Shown: piece by piece, positions 1 to 8,759 of the stretch
Numbering within the stretch: position 1 is the stretch's first letter
Layout of the letters: each line of letters begins with the position of its first letter
Source of the DNA: Gymnodinialimonas sp. 57CJ19
Lineage (GTDB): Bacteria > Pseudomonadota > Alphaproteobacteria > Rhodobacterales > Rhodobacteraceae
DNA: 64,000 nucleotides
NCBI RefSeq assembly: GCF_038396845.1
Contig: NZ_CP151587.1
Location: 1,710,001 to 1,774,000 of the forward strand
Reading direction: 5' to 3'
Made by a program: the position numbers and the translations under genes
Notes under the pieces: model-generated
Told to the model about the DNA's origin: nothing
The model's database searches: none
Seen by the model: the letters and a program-made list of their open reading frames with translations, nothing else

Positions 1-442
1 AACGGTCAGCGCTTCGGCGGATCACCACGCAATTCATATGTCCCAGCAATGTGCGCGCCGTATCGCCCACGGCAAAGGCCGTGTCGCGCAGATCGATGGG
101 AAGCATCCGTGCCAGCACGTCTTTGGCTTGCGGGCCGTCCAACACGCAGCAGGCCCATGCGCTGGATTGATCCGATAGCGCCGCCCCGGTGATCGGCTTC
201 AGAGTTTTCCCCAACACCATCGCCTGACGCGGTCCGGTCCACACGGCGGCCCCATTGATCTTTCCCGGTTCGGGGAACGCCGCGCCGATCTGCTTTTCCA
301 ACGCCTTGGACACGGCCGCGTCCTTGCCCTTGGCGGGCGCAACCCATGTGATCGTGTCGTAGCGGGCCTCGGACAGGGTCAGGGATCCGTGGGATATCGG
401 AAGCAGCCCGTCGAAGGGCGTTTTCGGGGTCAGTTTAGCCAC
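1..442 (-). CDS. soxG: Sarcosine oxidase gamma subunit (3' end missing)
   Basis: This is the last gene of the soxBDAG operon; its 3' part lies beyond the left window edge. SoxG is a structural subunit of the cytoplasmic heterotetramer that oxidises sarcosine to glycine, hydrogen peroxide and 5,10-methylene-tetrahydrofolate. I read a GTG start at 442 giving MAKLTPKTPFDGLLPI, overlapping the soxA stop by 8 bases, which implies translational coupling. The visible 147 residues include a GcvT-like stretch (VWTGPRQAMVLG, then SSAWACCVLDG) typical of gamma subunits. No frameshift is seen. The assignment rests on position plus these weak motifs and is strong in this context. Confidence 0.88.
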   Translation of the reverse strand, partial: MAKLTPKTPFDGLLPISHGSLTLSEARYDTITWVAPAKGKDAAVSKALEKQIGAAFPEPGKINGAAVWTGPRQAMVLGKTLKPITGAALSDQSSAWACCVLDGPQAKDVLARMLPIDLRDTAFAVGDTARTLLGHMNCVVIRRSADR

Positions 443-3365
443 GGGCACGCCCTCCTTCAGGGTCAAAGAACACAGGGTCGCAGATTTCGACCTCTGCGGT
501 GACGCCGCGCATATGGTCCACCATTTTCAGGTGATGGCCGGCCCGGTTCGGCCCGTCGCGCAAGAAACCCAGTCCGATGAAATGCCCCAAGGTCGGAGAG
601 TATCCGACAGAAGTGACGTAGCCCTGGCTGTTTTCGCGCGTCAGCGCGGCGTCGGCGTCAAACAGATGCGCCCCAGAGGTGAGTTCCTTGACCTCCCCCA
701 CCGGTTTGAGGCCGATGAGGCGTTCGCGATTGGCCTCCAGAAGGCCCGGACGGGTGGCGGCGGCCTTTCCGATGAAGTCCTTTTTCTTCGACATCATGCC
801 CTGCATACCCACATCGAAAGCGGTCACACGCCCGTGGATTTCCGAATGGGTGATGAAGCCCTTTTCAATCCGCAAGACGTTCAGCGCCTCCATCCCGTAG
901 GCGCCGCCGCCCAAAGCCTCGGCCCGGGCCACAAGATCCCGGTAGAGCGCATCGCCATAGCGGCTTGGCACGGCGATTTCATAGGCGTGTTCGCCCGAGA
1001 AAGAGATGCGGAAGAGGCGGGCCTTGATGCCATGGGCGGAGACCACGCCGCATTGCATGAAGGGGAAGCTGTCGTTGTCGATCGGCTGGTCGAGCACGCC
1101 GTTCATCAGATCCCGCGCCAGCGGCCCCGCGACCGAGAACTGCGCCCATTGTTCGGTGACCGAGGTGAAGGCCACGTCCAGATCGGGGCGCAGGACCTGC
1201 GCCGCAAACTCCATATGCGCCATGACTTGCCCCGCCGCAGCGGTGGTGGTTGTCATCACGTAATGATTTTCCGCAAGGCAAGCGGTGGTGCCGTCGTCCA
1301 TCACATGGCCGTCTTCACGCAGCATCAGCCCGTAGCGTGCCCGGCCCGGTTTCAGGGCGGAGAAGTTGTTTGTGTATAAGAAGTCAAGAAACGCGCCAGC
1401 GTCTTTGCCGAAGATCTCGATCTTGCCTAGGGTCGAGACATCGACCACCCCCACAGCATTGCGGACCATGGCGACTTCCCGGTCGCACGATTGCCGCCAA
1501 TGGGTCTCGCCCGGTTGCGGCATGTAGGAGGCGCGATACCAAAGCCCGACCGAGATCATCGGCGCGCCCCGGCTACGCGCGGCCTTGTCAGAGGTGGTGA
1601 AGCGTTCCGGCGCGAAGCCTTTGCCTTGGGCGCCGGCCCCCATGGTGGCGAGGGCGACGGGGGTGAAAGGCGGGCGATAAGTGGTGGTGCCAGTCTCGGG
1701 GATACCCTTGCCGGTTGTGTCCGCCAGAATGGCCAGCGCGTTGATGTTAGAGGATTTCCCCTGATCGGGGGCCATGCCTTGGGTGGTGTAGCGCTTCATA
1801 TGCTCCACCGATTTGTAGCCCTCGGCGGCGGATTGCTTCACGTCCTTGGTGGTCACGTCATTGGCAAAGTCGAGCCACGCGCGGCCCTTGCCGGGCACGC
1901 TCCAGAGCGGCTCGGTCGCGCCTGCGGCGCTCTCGGCTTGGGGCAGGTCGGGCTTGCGCACGCGCTTTCCAAGCGCTTTCACCGCCGCTGACGCGGCGTC
2001 GATGCCGTCACTCAGGCACCCTTCGGTGCCAAACGTGCCGGCGCAGGCCCCTGCGGGGCGCAGGCCGGGGATGGCATCGGGTTTGGGGATAAAGGCATGG
2101 ATCGCGTCGTCCCACACCGGGCGCGCACCCGTGTGGCAGGTGAGGTGGAGCGTCGGGTTCCAGCCGCCGGACATGCCGAGGCAGTCGGCCTCCAGCTTGA
2201 TGTCAGCGCCGCCGCTGCGCACCGTGATCGCTTGCAGGGCCTTGCGGCCCTTGGTGCCGGTAACCTGCGCCCCGGCCAGAAGGCGGTAATCGCCCAAGGC
2301 TTGCGCATCGGGCCGGTTGTCGATCACGGCGGCCACGTCAACGCCGGTTTCCTGCAACTCCAGCGCGGTCTTATGGGCGTCATCGTTAGTCGCGAAGATC
2401 GCCACGCGTTCGCCGGGGCTGACGCCGTAGCGGTTGACGTAAGTGCGGATGGCCGAGGCCATCATGATGCCGGGGCGGTCGTTATTGGGGAACGCGATGG
2501 GGCGTTCCAACGCGCCTGCGGCCAGCACGGCTTGGCCCGCACGGATACGCCAGAAGCATTCCTGCGGCAGATCGGGTGTTGCGGCGCGGTGGCTGCCGAC
2601 CCGTTCCACGGCGGCGAAGGTGAGCCCGTCGTAGACGCCGGTGGCCGTGGTGCGGGTCATGATACGCACGCGGCCGGTTTCCTTCAGCTTCTCGACCGTT
2701 TCCGTGACCCAAATGTCGGCGGGCAAGCCATCAATGATGTCCCCGTCCGACAACAGACGCCCGCCCAGATCGGCGGTTTCCTCGACCAATATCACATCGG
2801 CCCCGGAGCGCGCAGCGGTCAGTGCCGCCATAAGCCCCGTAGGGCCGCCGCCGATCACCAGCACATCGCAAAAGGCAAAGGCGCGTTCGGACTGGTCCGG
2901 GGTGGGGGCAAGGGTCATGCGGCCCAGGCCTGCGGCCCGGCGGATGACCGGTTCGTACAGGCGTTCCCAGAAGGCACGGGGCCACATGAAGGTTTTGTAG
3001 TAGAAGCCCGCGGTCAGGAAATTGGGCAGCAGATCGTTGACGCTGAGGGCGTCATACCCAAGCGGACCCATGTGGTTCTGGCTGGTCGTCTCCAGCCCTG
3101 CGAAGATCTCTTGCACCGTCGCGCGGACGTTGGGGAGCATGGCGTCGCCCGCGCCCACCTGGATCAGCGCGTTGGGTTCCTCGGACCCGGCGGTGAGCAC
3201 GCCACGGGGGCGGTGATACTTGAACGAGCGCCCCATCAGCTTCACGCCGTTGGCCATCAGCGCCGAGGCGACCGTGTCGCCCTTGAACCCCGAATAGGGC
3301 GTGCCGTTGAAGTGGAACCTTACGGGGGCAGAGCGGTCAACCAAGCCCTTGTTATCAAGCCTCAT
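435..3365 (-). CDS. soxA: Sarcosine oxidase alpha subunit
   Basis: The 976-residue large subunit has the usual family length. The N-terminus carries the 2Fe-2S-fold-like segment (RFHFNGTPYSGFKGDT, about residues 16-31) seen in this family. A dinucleotide-binding motif DVLVIGGGPTGL lies near residue 167, and the C-terminal 380 residues form a GcvT-like folate-binding domain (HWRQSCDREVAMVRNAVGVVDVS). In the tetramer, alpha binds NAD and folate and passes the methylene unit to tetrahydrofolate. The ATG overlaps the soxD stop by 4 bases and the 3' end overlaps soxG by 8, so soxBDAG is one tightly coupled operon. Confidence 0.97.
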   Translation of the reverse strand: MRLDNKGLVDRSAPVRFHFNGTPYSGFKGDTVASALMANGVKLMGRSFKYHRPRGVLTAGSEEPNALIQVGAGDAMLPNVRATVQEIFAGLETTSQNHMGPLGYDALSVNDLLPNFLTAGFYYKTFMWPRAFWERLYEPVIRRAAGLGRMTLAPTPDQSERAFAFCDVLVIGGGPTGLMAALTAARSGADVILVEETADLGGRLLSDGDIIDGLPADIWVTETVEKLKETGRVRIMTRTTATGVYDGLTFAAVERVGSHRAATPDLPQECFWRIRAGQAVLAAGALERPIAFPNNDRPGIMMASAIRTYVNRYGVSPGERVAIFATNDDAHKTALELQETGVDVAAVIDNRPDAQALGDYRLLAGAQVTGTKGRKALQAITVRSGGADIKLEADCLGMSGGWNPTLHLTCHTGARPVWDDAIHAFIPKPDAIPGLRPAGACAGTFGTEGCLSDGIDAASAAVKALGKRVRKPDLPQAESAAGATEPLWSVPGKGRAWLDFANDVTTKDVKQSAAEGYKSVEHMKRYTTQGMAPDQGKSSNINALAILADTTGKGIPETGTTTYRPPFTPVALATMGAGAQGKGFAPERFTTSDKAARSRGAPMISVGLWYRASYMPQPGETHWRQSCDREVAMVRNAVGVVDVSTLGKIEIFGKDAGAFLDFLYTNNFSALKPGRARYGLMLREDGHVMDDGTTACLAENHYVMTTTTAAAGQVMAHMEFAAQVLRPDLDVAFTSVTEQWAQFSVAGPLARDLMNGVLDQPIDNDSFPFMQCGVVSAHGIKARLFRISFSGEHAYEIAVPSRYGDALYRDLVARAEALGGGAYGMEALNVLRIEKGFITHSEIHGRVTAFDVGMQGMMSKKKDFIGKAAATRPGLLEANRERLIGLKPVGEVKELTSGAHLFDADAALTRENSQGYVTSVGYSPTLGHFIGLGFLRDGPNRAGHHLKMVDHMRGVTAEVEICDPVFFDPEGGRARG

Positions 3366-3625
3366 GTTCTGGACTCCGATGCCAGACGTGCGCCAAAAAT
3401 CTCGTGGGTGATGTTATCGCGATCCACGATCAACCAGGAACTACAGCCGCCTTGATGATACCAAAGCTCCTGGGTGCGCCCGGCGGGGTTTTCGCGGTTG
3501 TGGATGAAGTCGTCCCACGCGTCGGACCAGACCTCGCCTTCCGGGCGGTCGGCGCCCAGGGCATGGCCTCGGACAGTGAATTCCCGCAGGTCGCGGTCGC
3601 CGCAAAGGGGGCAGGGGATAAACAT
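3362..3625 (-). CDS. soxD: Sarcosine oxidase delta subunit
   Basis: This 87-residue protein starts MFIPCPLCGDRDLREF. I chose the ATG at 3625 because GAGGAGG lies about 9 bases upstream; the longer reading frame has no ribosome site. Delta subunits bind a structural zinc through a CPxCG-type knuckle plus His/Cys residues, and the CPLCG pair at residues 5-8 and the WYHQGGCSSW segment near the C-terminus fit this. It lies 13 bases after soxB and overlaps soxA by 4 bases. Function in the heterotetramer is structural. Confidence 0.95.
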   Translation of the reverse strand: MFIPCPLCGDRDLREFTVRGHALGADRPEGEVWSDAWDDFIHNRENPAGRTQELWYHQGGCSSWLIVDRDNITHEIFGARLASESRT

Positions 3626-3638
3626 ATCTAGCGCCTCC

Positions 3639-4892
3639 TCAATGTAGGTTATGTTGGCTGCCGGTCGCTTCTTCATCCAACAGGCCACGGCCCGTGTTGA
3701 AGCGATCCAGACGGTGCTTGGTGGCGGCGGGGTGGGGCTGGCCCGTGGCCATCAGATGGGCAAAACAATGGCCCGAGGCAGGCACGGCCTTGAACCCGCC
3801 ATAGCACCAGCCACCGTTGAAATAGAGCCCGTCGACATGGGTCTTGTCGAGGATCGGAGAGCCATCGGCGCTCATGTCCATGATCCCGCCCCAGCTTCGC
3901 AGCATCTTGGCCTTGCCGATCATCGGCATCAGGGTCATCCCGGCTTCGACCACATGCTCTGCCATGGGCAGGTTGCCGCGCGCGGCATAGCTGGAATAGA
4001 AATCCAGGTCGCCGCCGAAGACCAGGCCGCCCTTATCGGATTGGCTGATGTAGAAGTGGCCCATGCCATAGGTGATGACGTTGTCGATGGTGGGCTTGAG
4101 CCCCTCGGTCACGAAGGCTTGCAGGACGTGGCTTTCGATCGGCAGGCGCATCCCCGCCATGGCCGCCACCTGGGAAGATCGCCCGGCCACCACCATGCCG
4201 ACCTTCTTGGCGCGGATCGCGCCGCGGGTTGTCTGCACGCCGCGCACGGCGCCGTTTTCGATATCTATCCCGGTGACTTCGCAATTTTGTATGAGATCAA
4301 CGCCGCGCTGATCCGCACCGCGGGCAAAGCCCCATGCCACGGCATCGTGGCGGGCGGTGCCGCCGCGCGGGTGATAGAGGCCGCCGAAGATCGGGAACCG
4401 GGTCTGTTCAAAATCAAGAAACGGCGCGTGTTTCCGCACGCCTTCACGATCCAGCAGCACCGCGTCGTCACCTTGGTTTGCCATCGCATTGCCGCGACGC
4501 GCATAGGCATCGCGTTGCCCGTCCGAGTGGAACAGGTTGATGATTCCGCGCTGCGAATGCATCACGTTGTAGTTGAGGTCTTCTTCCAACCCCTCCCACA
4601 GTTTCATCGAGTGGCTGTAGAACTCGGAGTTGCCGGGCAGCAGGTAATTGGCCCGCACGATGGTGGTGTTGCGGCCCACGTTGCCGCCGCCCAGATAGCC
4701 CTTCTCCAACACCGCAATGTTGGTCAGCCCGTGCTCTTTCGCCAGATAATAGGCCGTCGCCAGACCGTGACCGCCGCCCCCGATGATGATGATATCGTAT
4801 TCGGGTTTCGGATCAGGATCCCGCCAAGCGGGTGTCCAACCCTTGTTGCCTGTCAGGCCTTGCCAAAGCACCTGAAGCCCAGAATAGCGCAT
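3639..4892 (-). CDS. soxB: Sarcosine oxidase beta subunit
   Basis: First gene of the operon, 417 residues, a FAD-dependent oxidoreductase (DAO fold). The N-terminal FAD-binding motif is IIIIGGGGHGLATAYYLA (residues 35-52). The segment GGTARHDAVAWG contains His182, the likely counterpart of the histidine that carries covalent FMN in characterised heterotetrameric enzymes. This subunit holds the demethylation site. The ATG at 4892 is preceded by GGAG at a good distance. No glyA or formyl-THF hydrolase gene is visible upstream, unlike in some sarcosine loci, so the C1 partner genes lie elsewhere. Confidence 0.96.
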   Translation of the reverse strand: MRYSGLQVLWQGLTGNKGWTPAWRDPDPKPEYDIIIIGGGGHGLATAYYLAKEHGLTNIAVLEKGYLGGGNVGRNTTIVRANYLLPGNSEFYSHSMKLWEGLEEDLNYNVMHSQRGIINLFHSDGQRDAYARRGNAMANQGDDAVLLDREGVRKHAPFLDFEQTRFPIFGGLYHPRGGTARHDAVAWGFARGADQRGVDLIQNCEVTGIDIENGAVRGVQTTRGAIRAKKVGMVVAGRSSQVAAMAGMRLPIESHVLQAFVTEGLKPTIDNVITYGMGHFYISQSDKGGLVFGGDLDFYSSYAARGNLPMAEHVVEAGMTLMPMIGKAKMLRSWGGIMDMSADGSPILDKTHVDGLYFNGGWCYGGFKAVPASGHCFAHLMATGQPHPAATKHRLDRFNTGRGLLDEEATGSQHNLH

Positions 4893-5088
4893 GGCGTCTC
4901 CGATCGCTCACCTTCGTTTCGACGGCACGTTACGCCCGGTGAGAGGCAGAGGGAAGGTCTGACGGCGACATTAAAAGAGAAGTCGGCGACGGAGCGAAAA
5001 ATTGGGGTGGGACGGGGGCTGACCATCGTTTCTGTCGCACGGGAGGCTGGCTTGGAGCCTACCTTGACAGGTTTCGGCAACGCACCCA

Positions 5089-5493
5089 ATGTCTGTGAGT
5101 GAAGCTGCCGGCGTTGTGCGGATAGGCGACCAATCGACACCAGATGAAGCACGAAGCATTCCGATGAAAACCCGCTTTCCACGCCCGAGAGATAATGAAC
5201 CTTTCGCCTGGGGGTTGTCCGGCTCTGAACCGGTTGAGATTTGGGAACGATTCTCCCCCGCTTATGAGGCCCAACTGGAAAGATTGATGGTCGCCCTGAG
5301 CGAGCTTGGTTTCACCCCCGCCATTGGCGGCTCGGGTTCCGAAGACGGTGAATATGTCCGGGCTGAATACAACGATAACGACCGTATCGTCTTTTTCCAT
5401 CACCTTGAGGACCCCGCAGACGCGAGGTTCCTGTCCTCCCTCGATGAAGGGGCCTTGCGCCGTTGGATCGTCGAGAGCTGGATAGATCGTTAG
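5089..5493 (+). CDS. Hypothetical protein, acidic, soluble
   Basis: A 134-residue reading frame, or 109 residues if translation begins at the ATG at 5164 (MKTRFPRPRDNEPFAWGL). Neither start has a convincing ribosome site. I recognise no domain. The protein is rich in Asp/Glu, has no signal peptide or membrane segment, and ends in an amphipathic helix (EGALRRWIVESW). It stands alone between the divergently read sox operon and the convergent tad genes. Codon use looks normal for the region, so it is probably real, but no function can be proposed. Confidence 0.55.
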   Translation: MSVSEAAGVVRIGDQSTPDEARSIPMKTRFPRPRDNEPFAWGLSGSEPVEIWERFSPAYEAQLERLMVALSELGFTPAIGGSGSEDGEYVRAEYNDNDRIVFFHHLEDPADARFLSSLDEGALRRWIVESWIDR

Positions 5494-5527
5494 GGCAGGC
5501 GTTCCGTGCAAGGAACGCGCTTGCGCC

Positions 5528-6082
5528 TTAACTTGACGGCGGTGTCATGGCGTCGTCGTAGGGCACCTGGCCGGCATAGCGGGGGCGGGTCAGGGTGAAA
5601 TTATCGAACGTCAGGTCATTGATGGCGATGTTGAAGGCGGGGTCATAGTCGACGAAGCTTTCAACCAAAACGACGCGCTCGCCGTTGGCCATATCGGGGA
5701 GGCGATCCTCCACGGCGGCGAGGTTGGCCGTGTAGAGCTGCGCCTGCGTTCCGGTGCCATGGCTCCAGTCGACGCGGTAATCGCCAGAGGTATCGCGCAG
5801 GATTTGCGTCACGCGCATTTCGACGCCATCGGTGTCGCGGATCATCGACTCGAGCATGGCTGCCATGCCCTCGATGTCATACCCGTAAACCGTTGAGGTT
5901 TGGCGAGAGATCAGGTCCGCAATCGTAAAGGTCGCTTTGATCGACGTGTTGTAGACGCGGTAGGCATCGAAGAAGGCAAATGTGCCGACCCAAGCCCATG
6001 TCAGCATCGGGAACACGATCACGGTTTCCAGGGAAACGGCGGCGGTGGTGTCTTTGAGGTAGTTTGTAATAAGGCGTTTCAT
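5528..6082 (-). CDS. TadE-like pilus assembly protein
   Basis: A 184-residue protein with one N-terminal membrane helix (about residues 16-42, SLETVIVFPMLTWAWVGTF). It is preceded by a basic, Thr-rich head, the pattern of TadE/TadF pseudopilins; the Glu early in the helix (SLETVIVFP) matches the pseudopilin E. The rest is predicted periplasmic. It is the third of three tad-type genes, 12 bases after the preceding one, so probably co-transcribed. Such proteins contribute to Flp/Tad type IV pilus assembly; the other tad genes are not in this window. Confidence 0.8.
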   Translation of the reverse strand: MKRLITNYLKDTTAAVSLETVIVFPMLTWAWVGTFAFFDAYRVYNTSIKATFTIADLISRQTSTVYGYDIEGMAAMLESMIRDTDGVEMRVTQILRDTSGDYRVDWSHGTGTQAQLYTANLAAVEDRLPDMANGERVVLVESFVDYDPAFNIAINDLTFDNFTLTRPRYAGQVPYDDAMTPPSS

Positions 6083-6094
6083 CGCTCTTGTCCC

Positions 6095-6637
6095 TCAATT
6101 CGGTTCGTTCACGAAGATGGTTGAAGCCATCATGTGCATACCGCCGGACTCGTCCCGCGTCAGGTTCAGACCAAAGCCCGAGAAGGGCAGAATACGGTCA
6201 ACGATCAAGCAGGTGCGGATCAGCAGGAAATCGTTGTCGGCCCCAACCTGGAATTCGTTGTCAGGGGCGATGACGATATCGTTGCCACGGTTTGCGCAGA
6301 CTTCATTATTGGAGGGCATGTCGTAAGACGTGCGGTCGATCAGCTGCAGGTCGATGGTCAGTAGCGTTTCGCAGTTCGGCAACAGGTTGGTGTTGGCGCA
6401 CATGGTATCGCGCACCGTGTCGGCGTCGGTGATGACGCCCTGGGCCAAGCGCAGCACCCGAACGGACATGTCCAGAGTGCGTTCCAGCATGATCTGACGG
6501 GTCAGGATCATCGCCGTTTCAAAGGCCGCAATGAAGACGATCATCAGAAGCGGGAAGACGATGACCAATTCCAGCGTCGCTGTGGCGGTCTCGTCCTTCC
6601 AGAATTCGCGGATCTGGTATCGCAGGGGCAACATCAT
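6095..6637 (-). CDS. TadE-like pilus assembly protein
   Basis: A 180-residue TadE-family protein. A basic head (RYQIREFWKDETATA) leads into a pseudopilin-type helix ATLELVIVFPLLMIVFIAAF at about residues 19-38, with the Glu at the expected place. The following periplasmic part contains cysteines (CANTN, NCETLL, VCANR, RTCLIV) that could form disulphides. Its ATG overlaps the stop of the upstream TadG-type gene by 4 bases, indicating coupled translation. Confidence 0.8.
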   Translation of the reverse strand: MMLPLRYQIREFWKDETATATLELVIVFPLLMIVFIAAFETAMILTRQIMLERTLDMSVRVLRLAQGVITDADTVRDTMCANTNLLPNCETLLTIDLQLIDRTSYDMPSNNEVCANRGNDIVIAPDNEFQVGADNDFLLIRTCLIVDRILPFSGFGLNLTRDESGGMHMMASTIFVNEPN

Positions 6638-8487
6638 TGGATCAACCGCAGCTGGTTGATGGTTCGCGCGATCGAGGCGAAGGCCTGTGAAATCTCGATC
6701 CCTTCCACGTCGTAGTAGTGGGCGTCGGACGAGGCACAGTAGCGCATCACTTCCTGGCCGCCCGATGGGGCCTCGAACCCGATAGAGAAGACAACGATGC
6801 CAGCGGCATTGGCCGCATCACAGATGGCCCGCAGGTTCGTGTCGGCTTGGGTTCCGCCGGCCGATAGATAGCTGGGGGAGGCGACCGCGTTGTGCAAACG
6901 CCAGTCGCCATTGGCGCGGGCCGGTTCTTCGTACCATTCCTCCGAAATCCATTCAGCAGTATGTTCCGCAAACAGATCCGCCCAGGCCAGAACCCGGCCG
7001 TCCAACACATCAGCGACGCCGTCGTTGTTGCGATCCGGGTCAAAGGCGTTGTGGCGCAGCGTGTTCCAGTCGTCCACGACTTGCAGGTCGCTTAGATCAA
7101 GCATCCCGTAGGCGGCCCATCCCCCAAAGGGTTCATTCGACCAGATGCCGTTGGCGTCACGGGGATCACCCAAGGGAATCCAGAACTGGTTTTGTGGCTC
7201 CCACCAGACCGAATACCGGTCGTCCGAGGTAGAGTTGCTTACGCCTTCATGAAGGAAGACCTGCGAATAACCCTCGCGGAAGCCCATGTAGATGGCACCC
7301 GCTTCCGGCACCACGGAAGCACCGGTTTCCGGCGTGTAGATCAAACGGTTATCGGTTGCCATCCAGACATCGCGCAGGTCGTACTGGTTGGTGTTTTCGC
7401 CGTCAGTCATCATCACGACAACTTTGATCGTTTCATCATCCAGCGTCGTGTTCGGGTCATTGTCGCGGTAGGGCGCGGGGCGATCGCCGAAGTCAGCGTG
7501 GACATTGTTTGATGCGATAAGCCCATCCACCGCGGGGGCGGCTGTGGGGTCCAGAAGACCGACGGCCCAGTTCACCCCCACGTCAATGGCCGTCCATCCC
7601 CCGGAGTTCAGCGCGTTGATATGGGAATGCAGAACGTCCTCGCGGTATTCCCAAGGCAAGATCGCGGCGTATTCGTCAGTTTGGCAATGGGGGCTGCTGA
7701 AGGAGCGGTCATCGTCTTCCCGGTTCCTGTCCCAATGGGCGATCCGGCGGATCGGTTCCGCAGGATCAATCACGGTCGTGGCGAAATCATCCGCGCCGAA
7801 ACGGGCGCAGTTGGAATAGTTGTGCGTGTCCTCAAAGGCGAAAACGCTGTCGATCAGATCGCCGCCGTTTACCCGCCCGTTATAGGGAACGATGGAAACG
7901 GAGACGAGAAGCTCGTTGTTGACGTTTTCATTGGCGTTGAGAACCTCGGTCACGAAATCCCGCGCGGCGGGGCGCATGTTCGTCATGCGGTTGTTGGACC
8001 CCATGGAACCCGAGATATCTAGGACCATGGAAACCTCGATTCGGCGCACACGCTCTTCCGCGGCGCCAATCGCGGGCGAGGTCATGACCCGCACCCCAAA
8101 CATCTGCATGAACAGCGACCGCACTTCGAGTTCCGCGTAAGCGTGTACCCGGCGGAAGTTGATCCCTTCATCGACGCGCACATCAAGGCGGTAGCCTTCA
8201 ATGCCCGCAATGGAGAAGTAGTCGCGAACAACGCCTTCCGGATCGTAGGGCTGTGTCAGAGAGGCGGCCGCCAGAACGGCGCGGTCCAAGGTGTACTGAA
8301 GTTGGGTGCGCTGCGTCTCGTACCGCATCACGTCAATCGCAATGCCGCTGGCGCCAACCATCAAAACAAAGAGCATCAAGGCAAAGGCCGTAATCGTCCC
8401 GTCCTCGCGCTTCATGAATCGCGAAGGGGCCAGACGGGCGGCAATCGCCCCGGCAGAACTTTGCATTTTGTGGAAAAGGCTGAACAT
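6634..8487 (-). CDS. TadG-like protein with von Willebrand factor A domain
   Basis: A 617-residue protein. The ATG at 8487 is preceded by GGGAG at 8 bases; an upstream TTG in frame has no such site. A basic head is followed by a membrane helix (TITAFALMLFVLMVGASGIAIDV, split here by residue count near 31-53). A VWA domain begins with the intact MIDAS signature VLDISGSMGS, and a second conserved MTDGENTNQYD segment supports a metal-binding VWA fold. The insertion between these is long and Asp/Asn-rich. TadG proteins anchor in the inner membrane and are thought to act in Tad pilus export or adhesion. It is first of a three-gene operon. Confidence 0.85.
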   Translation of the reverse strand: MFSLFHKMQSSAGAIAARLAPSRFMKREDGTITAFALMLFVLMVGASGIAIDVMRYETQRTQLQYTLDRAVLAAASLTQPYDPEGVVRDYFSIAGIEGYRLDVRVDEGINFRRVHAYAELEVRSLFMQMFGVRVMTSPAIGAAEERVRRIEVSMVLDISGSMGSNNRMTNMRPAARDFVTEVLNANENVNNELLVSVSIVPYNGRVNGGDLIDSVFAFEDTHNYSNCARFGADDFATTVIDPAEPIRRIAHWDRNREDDDRSFSSPHCQTDEYAAILPWEYREDVLHSHINALNSGGWTAIDVGVNWAVGLLDPTAAPAVDGLIASNNVHADFGDRPAPYRDNDPNTTLDDETIKVVVMMTDGENTNQYDLRDVWMATDNRLIYTPETGASVVPEAGAIYMGFREGYSQVFLHEGVSNSTSDDRYSVWWEPQNQFWIPLGDPRDANGIWSNEPFGGWAAYGMLDLSDLQVVDDWNTLRHNAFDPDRNNDGVADVLDGRVLAWADLFAEHTAEWISEEWYEEPARANGDWRLHNAVASPSYLSAGGTQADTNLRAICDAANAAGIVVFSIGFEAPSGGQEVMRYCASSDAHYYDVEGIEISQAFASIARTINQLRLIQ

Positions 8488-8759
8488 GCCTTTACTCCCA
8501 ATCAAAAAAATACCGATCCATGGGCAAGACCCACGGCACCGAGGATCGTTGTCCTTTCAAAGCAAGGCAGAAATGCGGCAGAGACGTGGAGTAAACGGGT
8601 TCTTTACGAAATTCTTATACGAGGATTCTCGGGGCCGGAGTAACGCGTGGTTGCACTATGACCGTTGTTGTGGCCTTCTGAATATGGGTGCGCGCGGCCC
8701 CCGCGGCACCAGTGTTTACAGGCGTGATGTTTGTAGACCAACGCGAAGGGAGACGCATT
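8488..8759. promoter_or_regulatory. Divergent intergenic region, tad genes / glutamate-type dehydrogenase
   Basis: About 270 bases between two divergent start codons must hold both promoters. Only the two ribosome sites are clear: GGGAG before 8487 on the minus strand and GGGAG before 8760 on the plus strand. I see no palindrome or convincing -35/-10 pair. Confidence 0.4.

Noticed and set aside
2097..3455. Long plus-strand frame opposite soxA
   Set aside because: soxA on the other strand has full family motifs; open antisense frames are common in GC-rich genes.
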